A DNA stretch of 64,000 nucleotides from Amorphophallus konjac (lineage: Eukaryota; Streptophyta; Magnoliopsida; Alismatales; Araceae): positions 76,669,731 through 76,733,730 of the forward strand of contig CM040117.1 of NCBI GenBank assembly GCA_022559845.1, in the 5' to 3' direction. The notes beneath the pieces were generated by a model. That model saw only the letters and a list, made by a program, of their open reading frames with translations, was not told where the DNA came from and made no database searches. Made by a program: the position numbers and the translations under genes. Positions 21,954 to 33,658 of this stretch are shown piece by piece (the stretch's first letter is position 1; every line of letters begins with the position of its first letter).

Positions 21954-22149
21954 TTACATTTCGCTCACTTGGGGTGCCGGTATGACTCGTACCTGCACTG
22001 CTCGTAGTACTCGCACCTGACTGTGGCCATACAGATTTCCAGATGCAGCGTGACCAGGTGCAGGTCCATTGGGATCCATTTGTATCACCAACGTCGCCAC
22101 CACAAAGAAGGCAACAAGAGCTCTATCTAGCCAGCCTAGATGGATTCAT
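21954..22149 (-). pseudogene. Possible relic of a small secreted-peptide gene
   Basis: On the minus strand a (GA)n-rich leader is followed by an ATG at 22149 (MNPSRLAR), then a one-base frameshift. A hydrophobic stretch follows (ALVAFFVVATLVI) and then PNGPAPGHAASGNLYGHSQV, ending at a TAA at 21954. In a second frame the end reads CEYYEQCRYESYRHPK before a stop, which looks more like a cysteine-containing mature peptide. A signal-peptide-like start plus GA-rich leader fits a plant small-peptide gene, but I do not recognise the family, and the frame is broken at least once. Confidence 0.3.
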
Positions 22150-22151
22150 TG

Positions 22152-22154
<3 letters not shown>

Positions 22155-22182
<28 letters not shown>
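22155..22182 (+). repeat. (CT)n microsatellite
   Basis: About fourteen CT units in a row. On the minus strand they form a GA-rich stretch just upstream of the small ORF at 21954-22149. Confidence 0.95.
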
Positions 22183-22185
<3 letters not shown>

Positions 22186-23240
22186 TTGACGGACGAAAGG
22201 TGAGGGAAAGAGATTAAAGCAATGGATTAACATACGAACACATGCACGCGCATGGGCTCATGTAGGGTGTTCTCTCTCTGTGTGCTTGTGTGCGTGTGGC
22301 ATACTAGTTTTGATATTGATGTCGATAGGAGGTTTTTGCATATACTCTATCTATTTTAATAATATTTTATTAAAAGACTCTCTTGTTATACCAAATTTCA
22401 TATAGGTCAGAATCTATATTAAAAATGATAACGTAACCTTTGATGACATATCCTCTCTTTCCTCCATTTTTAATGTTATTTTTTCCTTTTAATTGCCACC
22501 CTTAATACCTTTCTTATATCAATATCAATATTTGTATATTATGCACACTAAAATTATTAATATCAAATATGATAATGTATCAAAATCAATACTCCAAGCA
22601 AATAGGGGATTAAGAATCTTACTGAACTTGTGGAGATATAGATAAATTTTTGAATAAAAAATTTAAAATTAGCATTATAATTATAATTAGAGAGATTTTG
22701 CATATCAATTATTGTTAGAATAAAATTTATGTATGTATCATTGTTATGTTTAAATTTATACATATATCATTAAGAATGACATTAATGATCTATGGGAAGA
22801 CTATTTCCTATGTGTACAAAAAATATTTGGATGTGTAAAAAGACCATTATATAGTCTTTTGTTAGAGTACCATTTGGTATTTTCAATAATATATGAATAA
22901 ATGTAAATGCATAATTGATAAATAAGTTTTTTTTGTCCTTATGACAATGGCACACGTAAAATCTGTTGTATACTATGAGTGTTTATGGTTTTTTGTTCGC
23001 CGGTTCAAGTGTTTGTCCAGTTTCTGATAAGTATTACCCGGTTATGTTTATCTATTTGGTCATCCTATCGGTTCGATTTTTTGTTCACCGGTTTTGGTAT
23101 ATTGCTTCCCATTTTCAGATCACCAAATTTTTGTACCCTATTTGGCCTTCTTTTCGCCTTTGGTTTTTGTGGCACAATTGCACTCTACAACTGTTTTCTT
23201 CCTTTTTTTTTTCTTTTTTCACTCAACGCGCAATGCACTC
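22183..23240. other. AT-rich sequence without supported gene
   Basis: A TGTG-rich piece lies at 22270-22300. AT-rich sequence follows, and from 22970 a T-rich part with repeated CCGGTT motifs. Open frames of up to 102 codons at 22966-23274 are low-complexity and unsupported. Confidence 0.5.
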
Positions 23241-24178
23241 ACTTTTATTAATAAGAGAAGCTATATGGGGGTAAAAGAAATATAGAAAGACGTCAGAGAG
23301 GCATAGGCCAAATGAAGGGCAGAACCTTCCTTATAATGCAAGGGCCAGCCCAAAAAAAGAAAAGCAAATCCAAATTACAAGACTATGAGACAATTACAAA
23401 AGAACATAATCTAGAGAGAGTCATCGCTGATATTTACGGCGAAGAGGGGCCCTCCCAAGATGAACTAGGGCGAAGCATTGATCAAGCTCAAAGACTAGGG
23501 CGCCATTAGCAATGTTGCTAATTTGGGTAGTCCCCAAAGTCAAAAGCATTATGTGCTGCAATAATAGATGACACTGTTGCTTGTATAGACTCGAGAGAAG
23601 TTAGACTATGAACCGCACGAGGAACAAAAGGAGCAACAACTACACTAAGAACACTAGTTGGGAGAAATGTAGTAACATAAGAACCGTCGATTGGACCCTT
23701 TAAAAGTTGATCCTACTTCGTAGAAAATCATAAGTAGTCGATTCCATACCTAGGTAAGTAGTAGTAGCAATAGATCCGGGGATTACTATAGGCCCTTGGG
23801 AGCATGCCCCAGGGACAGGTAGTCAAATTTTTCATGCACTTTTGCAACTAGGGCGAGAAGTATGCTTCTGAGTACTCGAAGATATCATTAGAGAATTATC
23901 CACAAGAGACGGTAAGCTCTCTATTGGGGCTTCAACATTGTCAATAGATTTCTCAGCATCCATAGGAGAACACGAAGCGTGAGGGGAAGCCATGGACCCT
24001 GAGGCAGTGAATGTCAGTTGGGATGTGGGCATCTCTACGACCAGTGTCAGTATTGGCATTACAGCATTTGTGGCATCTGGCAAAGCCTAGATCAAGCGCG
24101 TTCTCTCTCGCGTAGGCAGTTGTGAGCAATCGGGTGAGCGAGTTGGTGGCAGATTATCAGGTGTGTTGGATGGCCCGC
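23241..24178 (-). mobile_element. 3' part of a minus-strand L1-type LINE
   Basis: On the minus strand the segment ends with TTTGGCCTATGCCTCTCTGA, then ACCCCCATATAGC and TCTTATTAATAAAAG. This layout (GCCTCTCTG, CCCCCATAT, CTCT...TTAATAAAA) is typical of plant L1 3' ends and reappears on the plus strand at 34800-34890. A short minus frame (24083-23832) is Ser/Thr-rich. The gypsy element at 24179-33658 separates this part from its continuation at 33659. Confidence 0.6.
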
Positions 24179-26457
24179 TGTAATATCTCGGACCTTTCGG
24201 ATCCTTCTTCGTTGGTCTCGGATCTGGTTTTCAGAGCGTCCGGCTCTGTTGTGTCCGAAATTTCGTTTCGAACATCTTTCGTGTTCGGATCGGCGCGATC
24301 CGGAGTCATTTCGGAGGCTCGGAGGCGTTCCGCGACTTTTACGTGTAGTTTTCGATTCCCGGTGTGTGTTTCGGCTCTTTCTTCGGAAGCTCGCTGCGGG
24401 CGAACCGGACGGTTCACCCGGGCACGAGTGGTACCGTTGCGATCGGTGCGTTCCGAGGATTCCGGAAATGTATTTTTCTATTTTTTGATATTTTTCCAAA
24501 AAATTAGATTTTCTATATAACCCTATTTCTTTTCTTTTTCTTTTCTTCTTTCTCTTTCTTCTTCTTCCTCCCTTCTCTCCCGTGCGTTTCCACCGTGACC
24601 GCCCTCTCTCCCGGTGCTAGCCCCGGCGCCACCCCCTTCGGCTGCGGATTGCGGCGAGGCGACGGCGTCGTGGCGTAGGCGGCGGTGTGGCGATCGCGGC
24701 GGTGTTTGGTGCTCGGTGAGGGCGTGGGGAGTTCGTGAAGCTTCGAACGATTCTTGAGGATCGGCGGCGATCCGCCGCGTTTCGGTCAACCCCGAGGTAG
24801 GGTGACGTTCCTTAGCCTCTTGCCGTTCGTTTCCGTGATTTGTAGGCCGCGGGGAGGCCGAGAGAGGCTTGTTTGAGCGGGTTTGGGGTTTTCCATGATT
24901 TGGGGAGAGCTCGCCCGATCTATGGTTTTAGCTCTCTATTTCATGTTTTGGTGGCTTAGAAGCATGCTAGGGGTCCATAGGGGTCATTCCCCTTGATTTC
25001 CCCCTCTCCGGTGGAGGCATGGGGGCGTGGTTGGAGTCTTTGGGAGTTTCCACCATTTTTCGGGCACGGACTGAGAACGCGCTATACTCCAGTAGCGCGT
25101 TCTTGATGGTCGCGCTGTCCCGATGGGGCGCGTTCATCGGAGAAGATGAGCAGTAGGGCGGTTTCTGTAGCGCTATGGGGTCCTAGCGCGTTCTTCCTTG
25201 TCGCGCTAGGGGTCCCTAGCGCGATCTGTCCTGTCGTCGGGTGTTCCTCTTGGGCCGTGTGTGTGTCCTGGACACCCCGTGGAGTTCCGGGACCGTGTCT
25301 TTGGGTGTCCGGAGGTTCCGTTTGCCTTGGTCATGCGTTTGGCCGTGGGCGGTGCGTCAGTTTCTTCTCCGACCGTGGTCACCGTGCGATGGTGATGGTA
25401 CGTGGGACGGCCCCCGTACTTCGTCAGGTTCGGATGTTGTTTTCTGTGGTCTTGAGAGTCTACTCCTTCAGTGACCCTCCACTAGTCGTAGCCCACCAGT
25501 ACGAGGTGCTGGTCTCACCTGGGAGTGGTGTACGGGCACTCACCTTGAGACGGTTTGTGGACCGGTTACCGTAGGCCCCTCGTCGGTAGCCAGAGTCCGG
25601 CTACGGGGGAAAACCGGTCAGAGGACCAGACCTAGTGACGCAAGGTCTGTGTGTGCACACGTGGTTGGGGGCGGTTGGACCCACGTCGACGGGCGTGACC
25701 CCAGCTAGTTACTTGTTTGTGGTTACTTGTGCGGTGTCTGCGCCTCGGGTAGGACCTACCACGTCAGGCGGTTCACCTGCGGCGCGGTGTAAGACGTCAG
25801 GGGACGCTACCGGCTGTGCTTCTAGTGGGTGGTACTCCTGTCGAGTACGGAGTGACAGACTGTCAGTCGTGTGTTTCCGACCTTCGGGTTTTACGGTTCG
25901 ACCGTTGAGTTTCGGTCTCGTACCATGGCACGTGTGTCGATTTGCGTGCCGTAGGGCCTGGTTCTGTAGAGCACAGGACTTTCCTTTCCGAGGTACTTTC
26001 CTACCGCTAGTGTAGTGATTTCTCGTTTTACGAGGTAGGGTTCGAGTGATCCCTACTGAGTCTTGTTCCGAGACTCATTCCCTGCGTGTTTTCACCATGT
26101 TTCAGGTGAGGCGCCACCTTTGGGGAGCGCGTCAGGAGTGCAGTGTGTTGCGGGTGCCCAGAGGTAGTGCCAGAGGTCACAGCCGGGGGTATGCCCCGTG
26201 TAGCTGTACTTTTCTTTCTTGTCACTGTACTAGTCGTGGACTACTGTTACTGTTGTTGTTATTTTATTGTGGACCATGTAAAATGTTAATTTATTTCCTA
26301 CTTAATATTATAACTGTTTAATTTCTGCAATTATTTGTGATGCTTGTGTAGTTTCCACACCATTTTTTTAACCCTTCCGAGTCTTCGGGCTCGTGGGTGG
26401 CGGTGCGAGTCTCGGGTTATCGGGCCTTCCCGGTAATAGGATTCTCGGGTCGTTACA
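24179..26457 (+). mobile_element. 5' LTR of the Tekay-like element
   Basis: Start TGTAATATCTCGGACC, end TCGGGTCGTTACA. A TATA box CTATATAACC lies at 24513, followed by a pyrimidine-rich leader (CTTCTTTCTCTTTC). The apparent open frames (for example 25146-25574 and 25635-26015) recur in the 3' LTR and are not genes. Confidence 0.95.
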
Positions 26458-26459
26458 GC

Positions 26460-26471
26460 TGGCATCAGAGC
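26460..26471 (+). other. Primer-binding site (tRNA-iMet type, one change)
   Basis: TGGCATCAGAGC lies two bases after the 5' LTR. The usual site is TGGTATCAGAGC, so one T to C change is present. Confidence 0.85.
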
Positions 26472-26621
26472 GCGGTGGTGGAATTACATGAGAATCATAG
26501 GTAATTGTAGTGGTCCACTAGTACACAGCGATGATGTACAGGTGACGCTGGCATTGGGCACCGCGTGTTTATTTTGACCTTGCCGTCTCCGTGTTTTCTA
26601 TCTTGTGCTTCAGGGGCGAGG

Positions 26622-27833
26622 ATGGCGCCGAGGAGGAGCTCTCGCTCTCAGCAGGGGCAGTCGGCTGGAGGTCAGGAGGTCCAGCAGGGGGTCCAGGGGG
26701 ACCAGGAGGAGCATAGCAGAGCGCCACCGGGAGCTACCGAGGCCGCGGCTACTGCGAGAGTTCCGGGGGCCGAGGATTTCTTCCGAGGCATGTACCAGCT
26801 TATGTCTCAGCAGTTCGACAGAGAGGCTGGTGAGGGCTCGTCTGTCAGGGGTGGGCCAGGCCGAGCAGTGAGGGACTTCATGCAGTTCCATCCGCCTTAC
26901 TTTAGCGGCCAGGCAGACCCTGATGCGGCTCGCGATTGGCTTGATGAGATGGAGCGGGTGTTCAGTTCTACGAAGAGTGCTGCCGAGGATAGAGTGGTGT
27001 TGGCCTACAACCAGTTACAGGGTACGGCTCGGAGGTGGTGGTCTTCCAAGTGGAAGACGTCCTTTCAGCTTCGTCCACTTGAGCAGATCGGGTGGGATGA
27101 CTTTGTCAGTGCTTTCGAGCGTATGTACTGTCCAGATATTGTGGCTACGCAGCGGATGCGGGAGTTTCTGGAGCTGGTGCAGGGCGACATGTCCGTGTTG
27201 CAGTACAGGGCCCGATTTGTCGAGCTGGGTTGGTACGCACCTCACATCATGGAGCATGAGAGGGTGAGGACCACGCAGTTTGTGCAGGGTTTGAGGCTGG
27301 AGCTGAGGCACCATTTGATCGCGAATGGGGCCACTGATCTAGAGACAGCGTCTCGCGTTGCGGTTTCTTTGGAGATGGATATGCAGAGGATTCGAGGACC
27401 GATCAACCAGGGGCAGTCTTTGTCAGGTCGCAGCCAGCAGTCGCCTACCCAGCAGCAGGGTTTCTTTCAGTCTGCGTCGGGTGGTTCAGGAGTACCGACA
27501 TCGGCAGCTTCGGTGACAGGATCTGCGTCCTTCGGCTCGAAGGTCAAGAAGTTCTTGAAGAAGAGTTTCCGTAAGAAGCACAAGGATCACGGACAGGCTT
27601 CATCGGGCAGTGTACAGCAGCCGATTCCTTTGCAGCGTCAGGGATCAGTGGGTGGATCGCGAGGACCTTGTCCACGGTGTGGTGGGACCCACCCAGGCAG
27701 GCAGTGCACGGCGCCGATCATCTGTTTTCGGTGTGACCAGCCAGGGCATATGGCGCGTGACTGTCCTCAGAGATCGCCGCAGCAGCAGTTTCCTCAGCAG
27801 CAGCAGGTTCCCCAGCAACAGAGGCAGCAGTAG
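26622..27833 (+). CDS. gag: Gag of the Tekay-like element
   Basis: Structural capsid/nucleocapsid protein of about 403 residues from the ATG at 26622 (MAPRRSSRSQQGQ), which fits better than an in-frame ATG at 26565. A Gln/Gly-rich N-terminus precedes the retrotransposon gag domain (FHPPYFSGQADPDAARDWLD, ARRWWSSKWKTSF, FVSAFERMYCPD, MSVLQYRARFVEL). A basic linker and the zinc knuckle CFRCDQPGHMARDC near 27721-27765 follow. It ends in a Gln-rich run with TAG (27831-27833) inside CAG repeats. Pol continues in the same frame. The stop looks like a CAG to TAG change, but read-through cannot be excluded. Confidence 0.9.
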   Translation: MAPRRSSRSQQGQSAGGQEVQQGVQGDQEEHSRAPPGATEAAATARVPGAEDFFRGMYQLMSQQFDREAGEGSSVRGGPGRAVRDFMQFHPPYFSGQADPDAARDWLDEMERVFSSTKSAAEDRVVLAYNQLQGTARRWWSSKWKTSFQLRPLEQIGWDDFVSAFERMYCPDIVATQRMREFLELVQGDMSVLQYRARFVELGWYAPHIMEHERVRTTQFVQGLRLELRHHLIANGATDLETASRVAVSLEMDMQRIRGPINQGQSLSGRSQQSPTQQQGFFQSASGGSGVPTSAASVTGSASFGSKVKKFLKKSFRKKHKDHGQASSGSVQQPIPLQRQGSVGGSRGPCPRCGGTHPGRQCTAPIICFRCDQPGHMARDCPQRSPQQQFPQQQQVPQQQRQQ

Positions 27834-30800
27834 CAGCAGCAGGGACAGTATCCGCCGCTACCCAGGTCAGCCAGCGTGGGAGGCAGGCAGAGGGCTCGAG
27901 GCCAGATCACGCACATGACCAGGGCAGAGGCAGTGGCGTCGCAGCTCGTGGAAGGTACCGTTCAGATTTTGGGTTGTGCGGCTCGGGTTTTGTTCGACTT
28001 TGGCGCGTCTCATTCGTTTATTTCAGAGGATTTTGCGTCGAGCGTCGAGGAGCCTGTGACCCAGTTGTCCTGTGATTTGGCAGTGGAGTTACCTTCGGGT
28101 GACTTTATGATCACTCCGTATTACTTCGATCAGGTCCCGGTTTGGATCGATGGGCGGAGTATGCCAGGCAGGTTGTATGCGTTGCAGCTTCGGGATTATG
28201 ATGTGATTCTAGGCATGGATTGGCTCGAAATTCATGGAGCGGTGGTGGATTGTGGGATGAAGAGGGTCTACTTCCAGCATCCGAGCAAGCGGACCTTCTA
28301 TTTCCAAGGTATCCGTTCCACCTCTTCTCGATTCCTCATTTCTGCTATTCTAGCCCGTCGGTTGCTTGATTCTGGTTGTCAGGGTTTTCTCGCGTCCGTG
28401 GTGGTGTCTAAACAGATGGAACCGAGTGTCGAGGGCATTCCGGTGGTGTGCGAGTTCCCCGACGTTTTTCCCGAGGAATTGCCTGGATTACCTCCCCAGC
28501 GGGAGATCGATTTCGTGATCGAGGTTGTGCCTGGTACGGGACCTTTGGCGAAGGCTCCCTACCGTATGGCCCCCGCTGAGTCGAGGGAGTTGAGGGCGCA
28601 GTTGCAGGAACTGTTGGCCAAGAGGTACATCCGTCCGAGTTTTTCCCCTTGGGGTGCGCCCGTGTTGTTTGTGAAGAAGAAGAACAGTAGTCTGCGGCTG
28701 TGCATTGACTATCGGCAGCTGAATGAAGTGACCATTAAGAACAAGTATCCGTTGCCGCGGATTGATGACTTGTTCGACCAGCTTCAGTCCGCGCGAGTGT
28801 TCTCGCGGATTGATTTGCGGTCAGGTTACTATCAGCTGAGAATTCGCGAGTCCGATGTGGAGAAGACTGCGTTCAGTACGAGGTACGGGCATTATGAGTT
28901 TTTGGTGATGCCGTTCGGGCTCACCAATGCCCCAGCAGCCTTCATGGACTTGATGCAGAGGGTGTTTCATCCGTATTTGGACCAGTTCGTGGTCATCTTC
29001 GTGGATGACATCCTTGTCTATTCGCAGTCTGCTGAGGAGCACGCGTACCATTTGGGTGTGGTGCTGCAGACGTTGCGAGGTCACCAGTTGTATGCGAAGC
29101 TCAGCAAGTGCGAGTTTTGGCTCAGCGAGGTGCACTTTCTGGGACACGTGATTTCTGGTGATGGCATTTCCGTGGACCCCGCCAAGGTCGAGGTAGTAAT
29201 GCAGTGGCCGAGGCCGAGGTCGGTGACGGAGATCCGGAGTTTCTTGGGGCTTGCGGGTTATTATCGCCGATTTATCCAGGATTTTTCTCGCATTGCGACC
29301 CCGATGACTAGACTCACGCGGAAGGATGTGCCATTCGTCTGGTCTGAGGAGTGTGAGCAGAGCTTCAGGGAACTGAAGAGATTGCTCACCTCGGCTCCGG
29401 TGTTAGTTTTACCTTCTGGATCGGGAGGTTTCGTGGTGTGTACAGATGCTTCTGGCGTTGGATTGGGTGCTGTTTTGATGCAGCATGGTAGAGTGGTGGC
29501 TTATGCATCTCGGCAGCTAAAGTCCCACGAGGAAAACTACCCTACCCATGACCTTGAGTTGGTGGCGGTGATCTTCGCGCTGAAGATTTGGAGGTATTAT
29601 CTGTACGGTGAGAAGTTCGAGGTGTTCACTGACCATCAGAGTTTGAGGTATGTGTTCTCGCAAAAGGACCTGAACCTCAGGCAAAGGCGTTGGATAGAGT
29701 TCATGAAGGACTATGACTTCACCCTGTCTTATCAGCCGGGCAGGATGAATGTCGTCGCCGATGCCTTGAGTCGGAAGGTTGCAGTCAGTGCCTTGATGTT
29801 GAGGAAGTGGAGGCTCTGGGAACAAGTGCCTGAAATATCTTTCAGGCTCAAGATTCCCCAGGAGCCAGGGTTGGCGGTGCTTGCGAGTCTGACTGTCACT
29901 CATGCTATCCGTCGTCAGGTGACAGAGGCTCAGCATGCGGACCATGAGTTACCCCGGATTCTTGCGATGGCTGATGTGGAGCTCGACGAGGACGGTGCTG
30001 CGAGGTTTCGCGGCAGGCTGTATGTTCCAGCGGAGGAGCAGATTCGTCGTACAGTGCTGCGCGAGGCTCATGGGAGCAGGTACACCGTACACTCGGGTGC
30101 GACGAAGATGTATCGGAACTTGCGGAGGCAGTTCTGGTGGCCTGGCATGAAGAGAGATGTTACCGAATTTGTGGCCAGGTGCCTGATCTGTCAGCAGGTG
30201 AAGGCGGAGCATCAGCGACCAGGCGGTACTCTCCAACCCTTGGATGTTCCTGCTTGGAAGTGGGGCCATGTGACCACGGATTTTGTGGTGGGGTTGCCGA
30301 GGACCCCGACTGGGCAGGACAGTATCTGGTTGCTGGTGGATCGGCTGACGAAGGTGACGCGGCTGTTGCCGGTCAAAGTCAGCTGGAGCGTGTCCAAGTT
30401 GGCTCGCCTTTATGTGGAGCGGGTCGTGCCGTTGCATGGGATTCCTATTTCGATCGTGTCGGATCGGGATCCACGCTTCACTTCTGGATTCTGGAGGAGT
30501 TTACAGCGAGCTCTTGGCACGGAGTTGGCATTTAGCTCGGCGTATCATCCTCAGTCAGATGGTCAGTCCGAGAGGACCATTCAGACTTTGGAGGACATGC
30601 TGAGATCTTACTGCCTGGAGTGGCATGGGAGTTGGATTCATCACCTACCGTTGGTGGAGTTTGCCTATAACAACAGCTATCATTCGAGCATCGGCATGGC
30701 TCCCTATGAGGCTTTGTACGGGCATCCTTATCGGACTCCACTCGATTGGTTTGAGGTGGGTGAGCGTGTTTTGACGGGACCGGAATTGGTGCAGCAGTGT

Positions 30801-31318
30801 GTGGATGTTGTGCACCTGGTTCGTCAGAATATGTTGGCAGCCCAGAGTCGGCAGAAGAGCTATGCTGACCGTAGGAGACAGCCCCTCGAGTTCGCCGTGG
30901 GCGATCATGTGTTCTTGAGAGTTTCTCCGATGAAGGGGGTGATGCGATTTGGACGGCGTGGGAAGCTGAGTCCCCGCTATATTGGTCCTTTCGCGATTGT
31001 GGAGCGCATCGGTGAGGTTGCTTACCGGTTGTAGTTACCTCCTGAGTTGGCGTCGGTGCATGACGTGTTCCACGTATCGATGTTGCGGAAGTATATGCCC
31101 GATGACTCTCATGTGCTCGAGTTTTCAGTTTGGCCTGAGGTGACTCCAGACCTTTCTCTCCCAGAGTTTCCGATCCGCGTGGAGAATAGACGAGAGCAGC
31201 GCCTGCGGAACAAGGTCATTCCCTTGGTGAAGGTCGTGTGGTAGCGACACTCTGGTGGTGAGGCTTCGTGGGAACGTGAGGACGAGATGCGTCAGCAGTT
31301 CCCGTATCTGTTTGAGTG
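27834..31318 (+). pseudogene. pol: Pol of the Tekay-like element with chromodomain
   Basis: One frame holds the protease, RT (FVDD at about 28999), RNase H ([13 protein letters not shown]), and integrase. The integrase has an H2C2 zinc region ([10 protein letters not shown] ... CLICQQ), first Asp in [10 protein letters not shown], second in [11 protein letters not shown] and Glu in [10 protein letters not shown], then a GPF module ([12 protein letters not shown]). A chromodomain follows (FPIRVENRREQRLRNKVIPL and GGEASWEREDEM). Two TAG stops at 31032-31034 and 31242-31244 cut off the chromodomain. The protease active site reads [10 protein letters not shown], with Phe where Ser is expected (DSG). 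RT, RNase H and the integrase core otherwise look intact. As read it cannot give a complete active polyprotein. Confidence 0.93.
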
Positions 31319-31368
31319 AGTCTTCCTCTTCTTTCCCCTTTGGTTGTTCTCAATTTCGAGGATGAAAT

Positions 31369-31386
31369 TCCTTAAGGGGGGAGGGT
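31369..31386 (+). other. Polypurine tract of the Tekay-like element
   Basis: CCTTAAGGGGGGAGGG followed by TTG lies directly before the 3' LTR. It is the usual primer for plus-strand synthesis. Confidence 0.9.
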
Positions 31387-33658
31387 TGTAATATCGCGGA
31401 CCTTTCGGATCCTTCTTCGTGGGTCCCGGATCTGATTTTCGGAGCGTCCAGCTCTGTTGTTTCCAAAATTTCGTTTCGGACATCTTTCGTGTTCGGATCG
31501 GCGCGATCCGGAGTCATTTCGGAGGCCCGGAGGCGTTCTACGGCTTTTCCGCGTGTGTTTTCCGATTCCTGGTGTGTGTTTCGGCTCTTTCTTCGGAAGC
31601 TCGCTGCGGGCGAACCGGACGGTTCACCCGGGCACGAGTGGTACCGTTGCGATCGGTGCGTTCCGAGGATTCTGAAAATATATTTTTCTATTTTTTTGGT
31701 ATTTTTCTGAAAAATCAGATTTTCTATATAACCCTATTTCTTTTCTTCTTTCTCTTTCTTCTTCTTCCTCCCTTCTCTCCCGTGCGTTTCCACCGTGACC
31801 GCCCTCTCTCCCGGTGCTAGCCCCGGCGCCACCCCCTTCGGCTGCGGATTGCGGCGAGGCGACGGCGTCGTGGCATAGGCGGCGGTGTGGCGATCGCGGC
31901 GGTGTTTGGTGCTCGGTGAGGGCGTGGGGAGTTCGTGAAGCTTCAAACGATTCTTGAGGATCGGCGGCGATCCGCCGCGTTTCGGTCAACCCCGAGGTAG
32001 GGTGACGTTCCTTAGCCTCTTGCCGTTCGTTTCCGTGATTTGTAGGCCGCGGGGAGGCCGAGAGAGGCTTGTTTGAGCGGGTTTGGGGTTTTCCATGATT
32101 TGGGGAGAGCTCGCCCGATCTATGGTTTTAGCCCTCTATTTCATGTTTTGGTGGCTTAGAAGCATGCTAGGGGTCCTTAGGGGTCATTCCCCTTGATTTC
32201 CCCCTCTCCGGTGGAGGCACGGGGGCTTGGTTGGAGTCTTTGGGAGTTTCCACCGTTTTTCGGGCGCGGACTGAGAACGCGCTATACTCCAGTAGCGCGT
32301 TCTTGATGGTCGCGCTGTCCCGATGGGGAGCGTTCATCGGAGAAGATGAGTAGTAGGGCGGTTTCTGTCACGCTATGGGGTCCTAGCGCGTTCTTCCTTG
32401 TCGCGCTAGGGGTCCCTAGCGCGATCTGTCCTGTCGTCGGGTGTTCCTCTTGGGCCGTGTGTGTGTGTCCTGGACATCCCGTGGAGTTCCGGGACCGTGT
32501 CTTTGGGTGTCCGGAGGTTCCGTTTACCTTGGTCATGCGTTTGGCCGTGGGCGGTGCGTCAGTTTCTTCTCCGACTGTGGTCACCGTGCGATGGTGATGG
32601 TACGTGGGACGGCCCCCGTACTTCGTCAGGTTCGGACGTTGTTTTCCGTGGTCTTGAGAGTCTACTCCTTTAGTGACCCTCCACTAGTCGTAGCCCACCA
32701 GTACGAGGTGCTGGTCTCACCTGGGAGTGATGTACGGGCACTCACCTTGAGACGGTTTGTGGACCGGTTACCGTAGGCCCCTCGTCGGTAGCCAGAGTCC
32801 GGCTACGGGGGAAAACCGGTCAGAGGACCAGACCTAGTGACGCAAGGTCTGTGTGTGCACACGTGGTTGGGGGCGGTTGGACCCACGTCGACGGGCGTGA
32901 CCCCAGCTAGTTACTTGTTTGTGGTTACTTGTGCGGTGTCTGCGCCTCGGGTAGGACCTACCACGTCAGGCGGTTCACCTGCGGCTCGGTGTAAGACGTC
33001 AGGGGACGCTACCGGCTGTGCTTCTAGTGGGTGGTACTCCTGTCGAGTACGGAGTGACAGACTGTCAGTCGTGTGTTTCCGACCTTCGGGTTTTGCAGTT
33101 CGACCGTTGAGTTTCGGTCTCGTACCGTGACACGTGTGTCGGTTTGCGTGCCGTAGGGCCTGGTTCTGTAGAGCACAGGGCTTTCCTTTCCGAGGTACTT
33201 TCCTACCGCTAGTGTAGTGGTTTCTCGTTTTACGAGGTAGGGTTCGAGTGATCCCTACTGAGTCTTGTTCCGAGACTCATTCCCTGCGTGTTTTCACCGT
33301 GTTTCAGGTGAGGCGCCACCTTCGGGGAGCGTGTCAGGAGTGCAGTGTGTTGCGGGTGCCCAGAGGTAGTGCCAGAGGTCAGAGCCGGGGTATGCCCCGT
33401 GTAGCTGTACTTTTCTTTCTTGTCACTGTACTAGCCGTGGACTACTGTTACTGTTGTTGTTATTTTATTGTGGACCATGTAAAATGTTAATTTATTTCCT
33501 GCTTAATATTACAACTGTTTAATTTCTGCAATTATTTGTGATACTTATGTAGTTTCCACACCATCCTTTTAACCCTTCCGAGTCTTCGGGCTCGTGGGTG
33601 GAGGTGCGAGTCTCGGGTTATCGGGCCTTCCCGGTAATCGGATTCTCGGGTCGTTACA
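31387..33658 (+). mobile_element. 3' LTR of the Tekay-like element
   Basis: Start TGTAATATCGCGGACC, end TCGGGTCGTTACA. It aligns with the 5' LTR over its whole length. The largest difference is a short pyrimidine stretch missing near 31740. Confidence 0.95.

Larger units (their letters stand above)
24179..33658 (+). mobile_element. Full-length chromovirus (Tekay-like) gypsy element
   Basis: It has two LTRs of 2279 and 2272 bp starting TGTAATATC and ending GTTACA, a tRNA-Met-type primer site, gag and pol in one frame, a chromodomain at the pol end and a polypurine tract. The flanking 5-mers CCCGC (24174-24178) and CCCAC (33659-33663) are a target duplication with one C-G to A change. The LTRs differ by scattered substitutions and a short pyrimidine indel near 24535, by eye a few percent, so the insertion is moderately young. 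Confidence 0.95.

Noticed and set aside
25146..26321. Open frames of 90-142 codons in the 5' LTR, repeated at 32346-33490
   Set aside because: They are duplicated because both LTRs are alike. They differ in frame-relevant positions and have no domain.
28821..30908. Minus-strand frames of 87-162 codons over the Tekay-like pol
   Set aside because: Complement of a real coding region with biased codon use.
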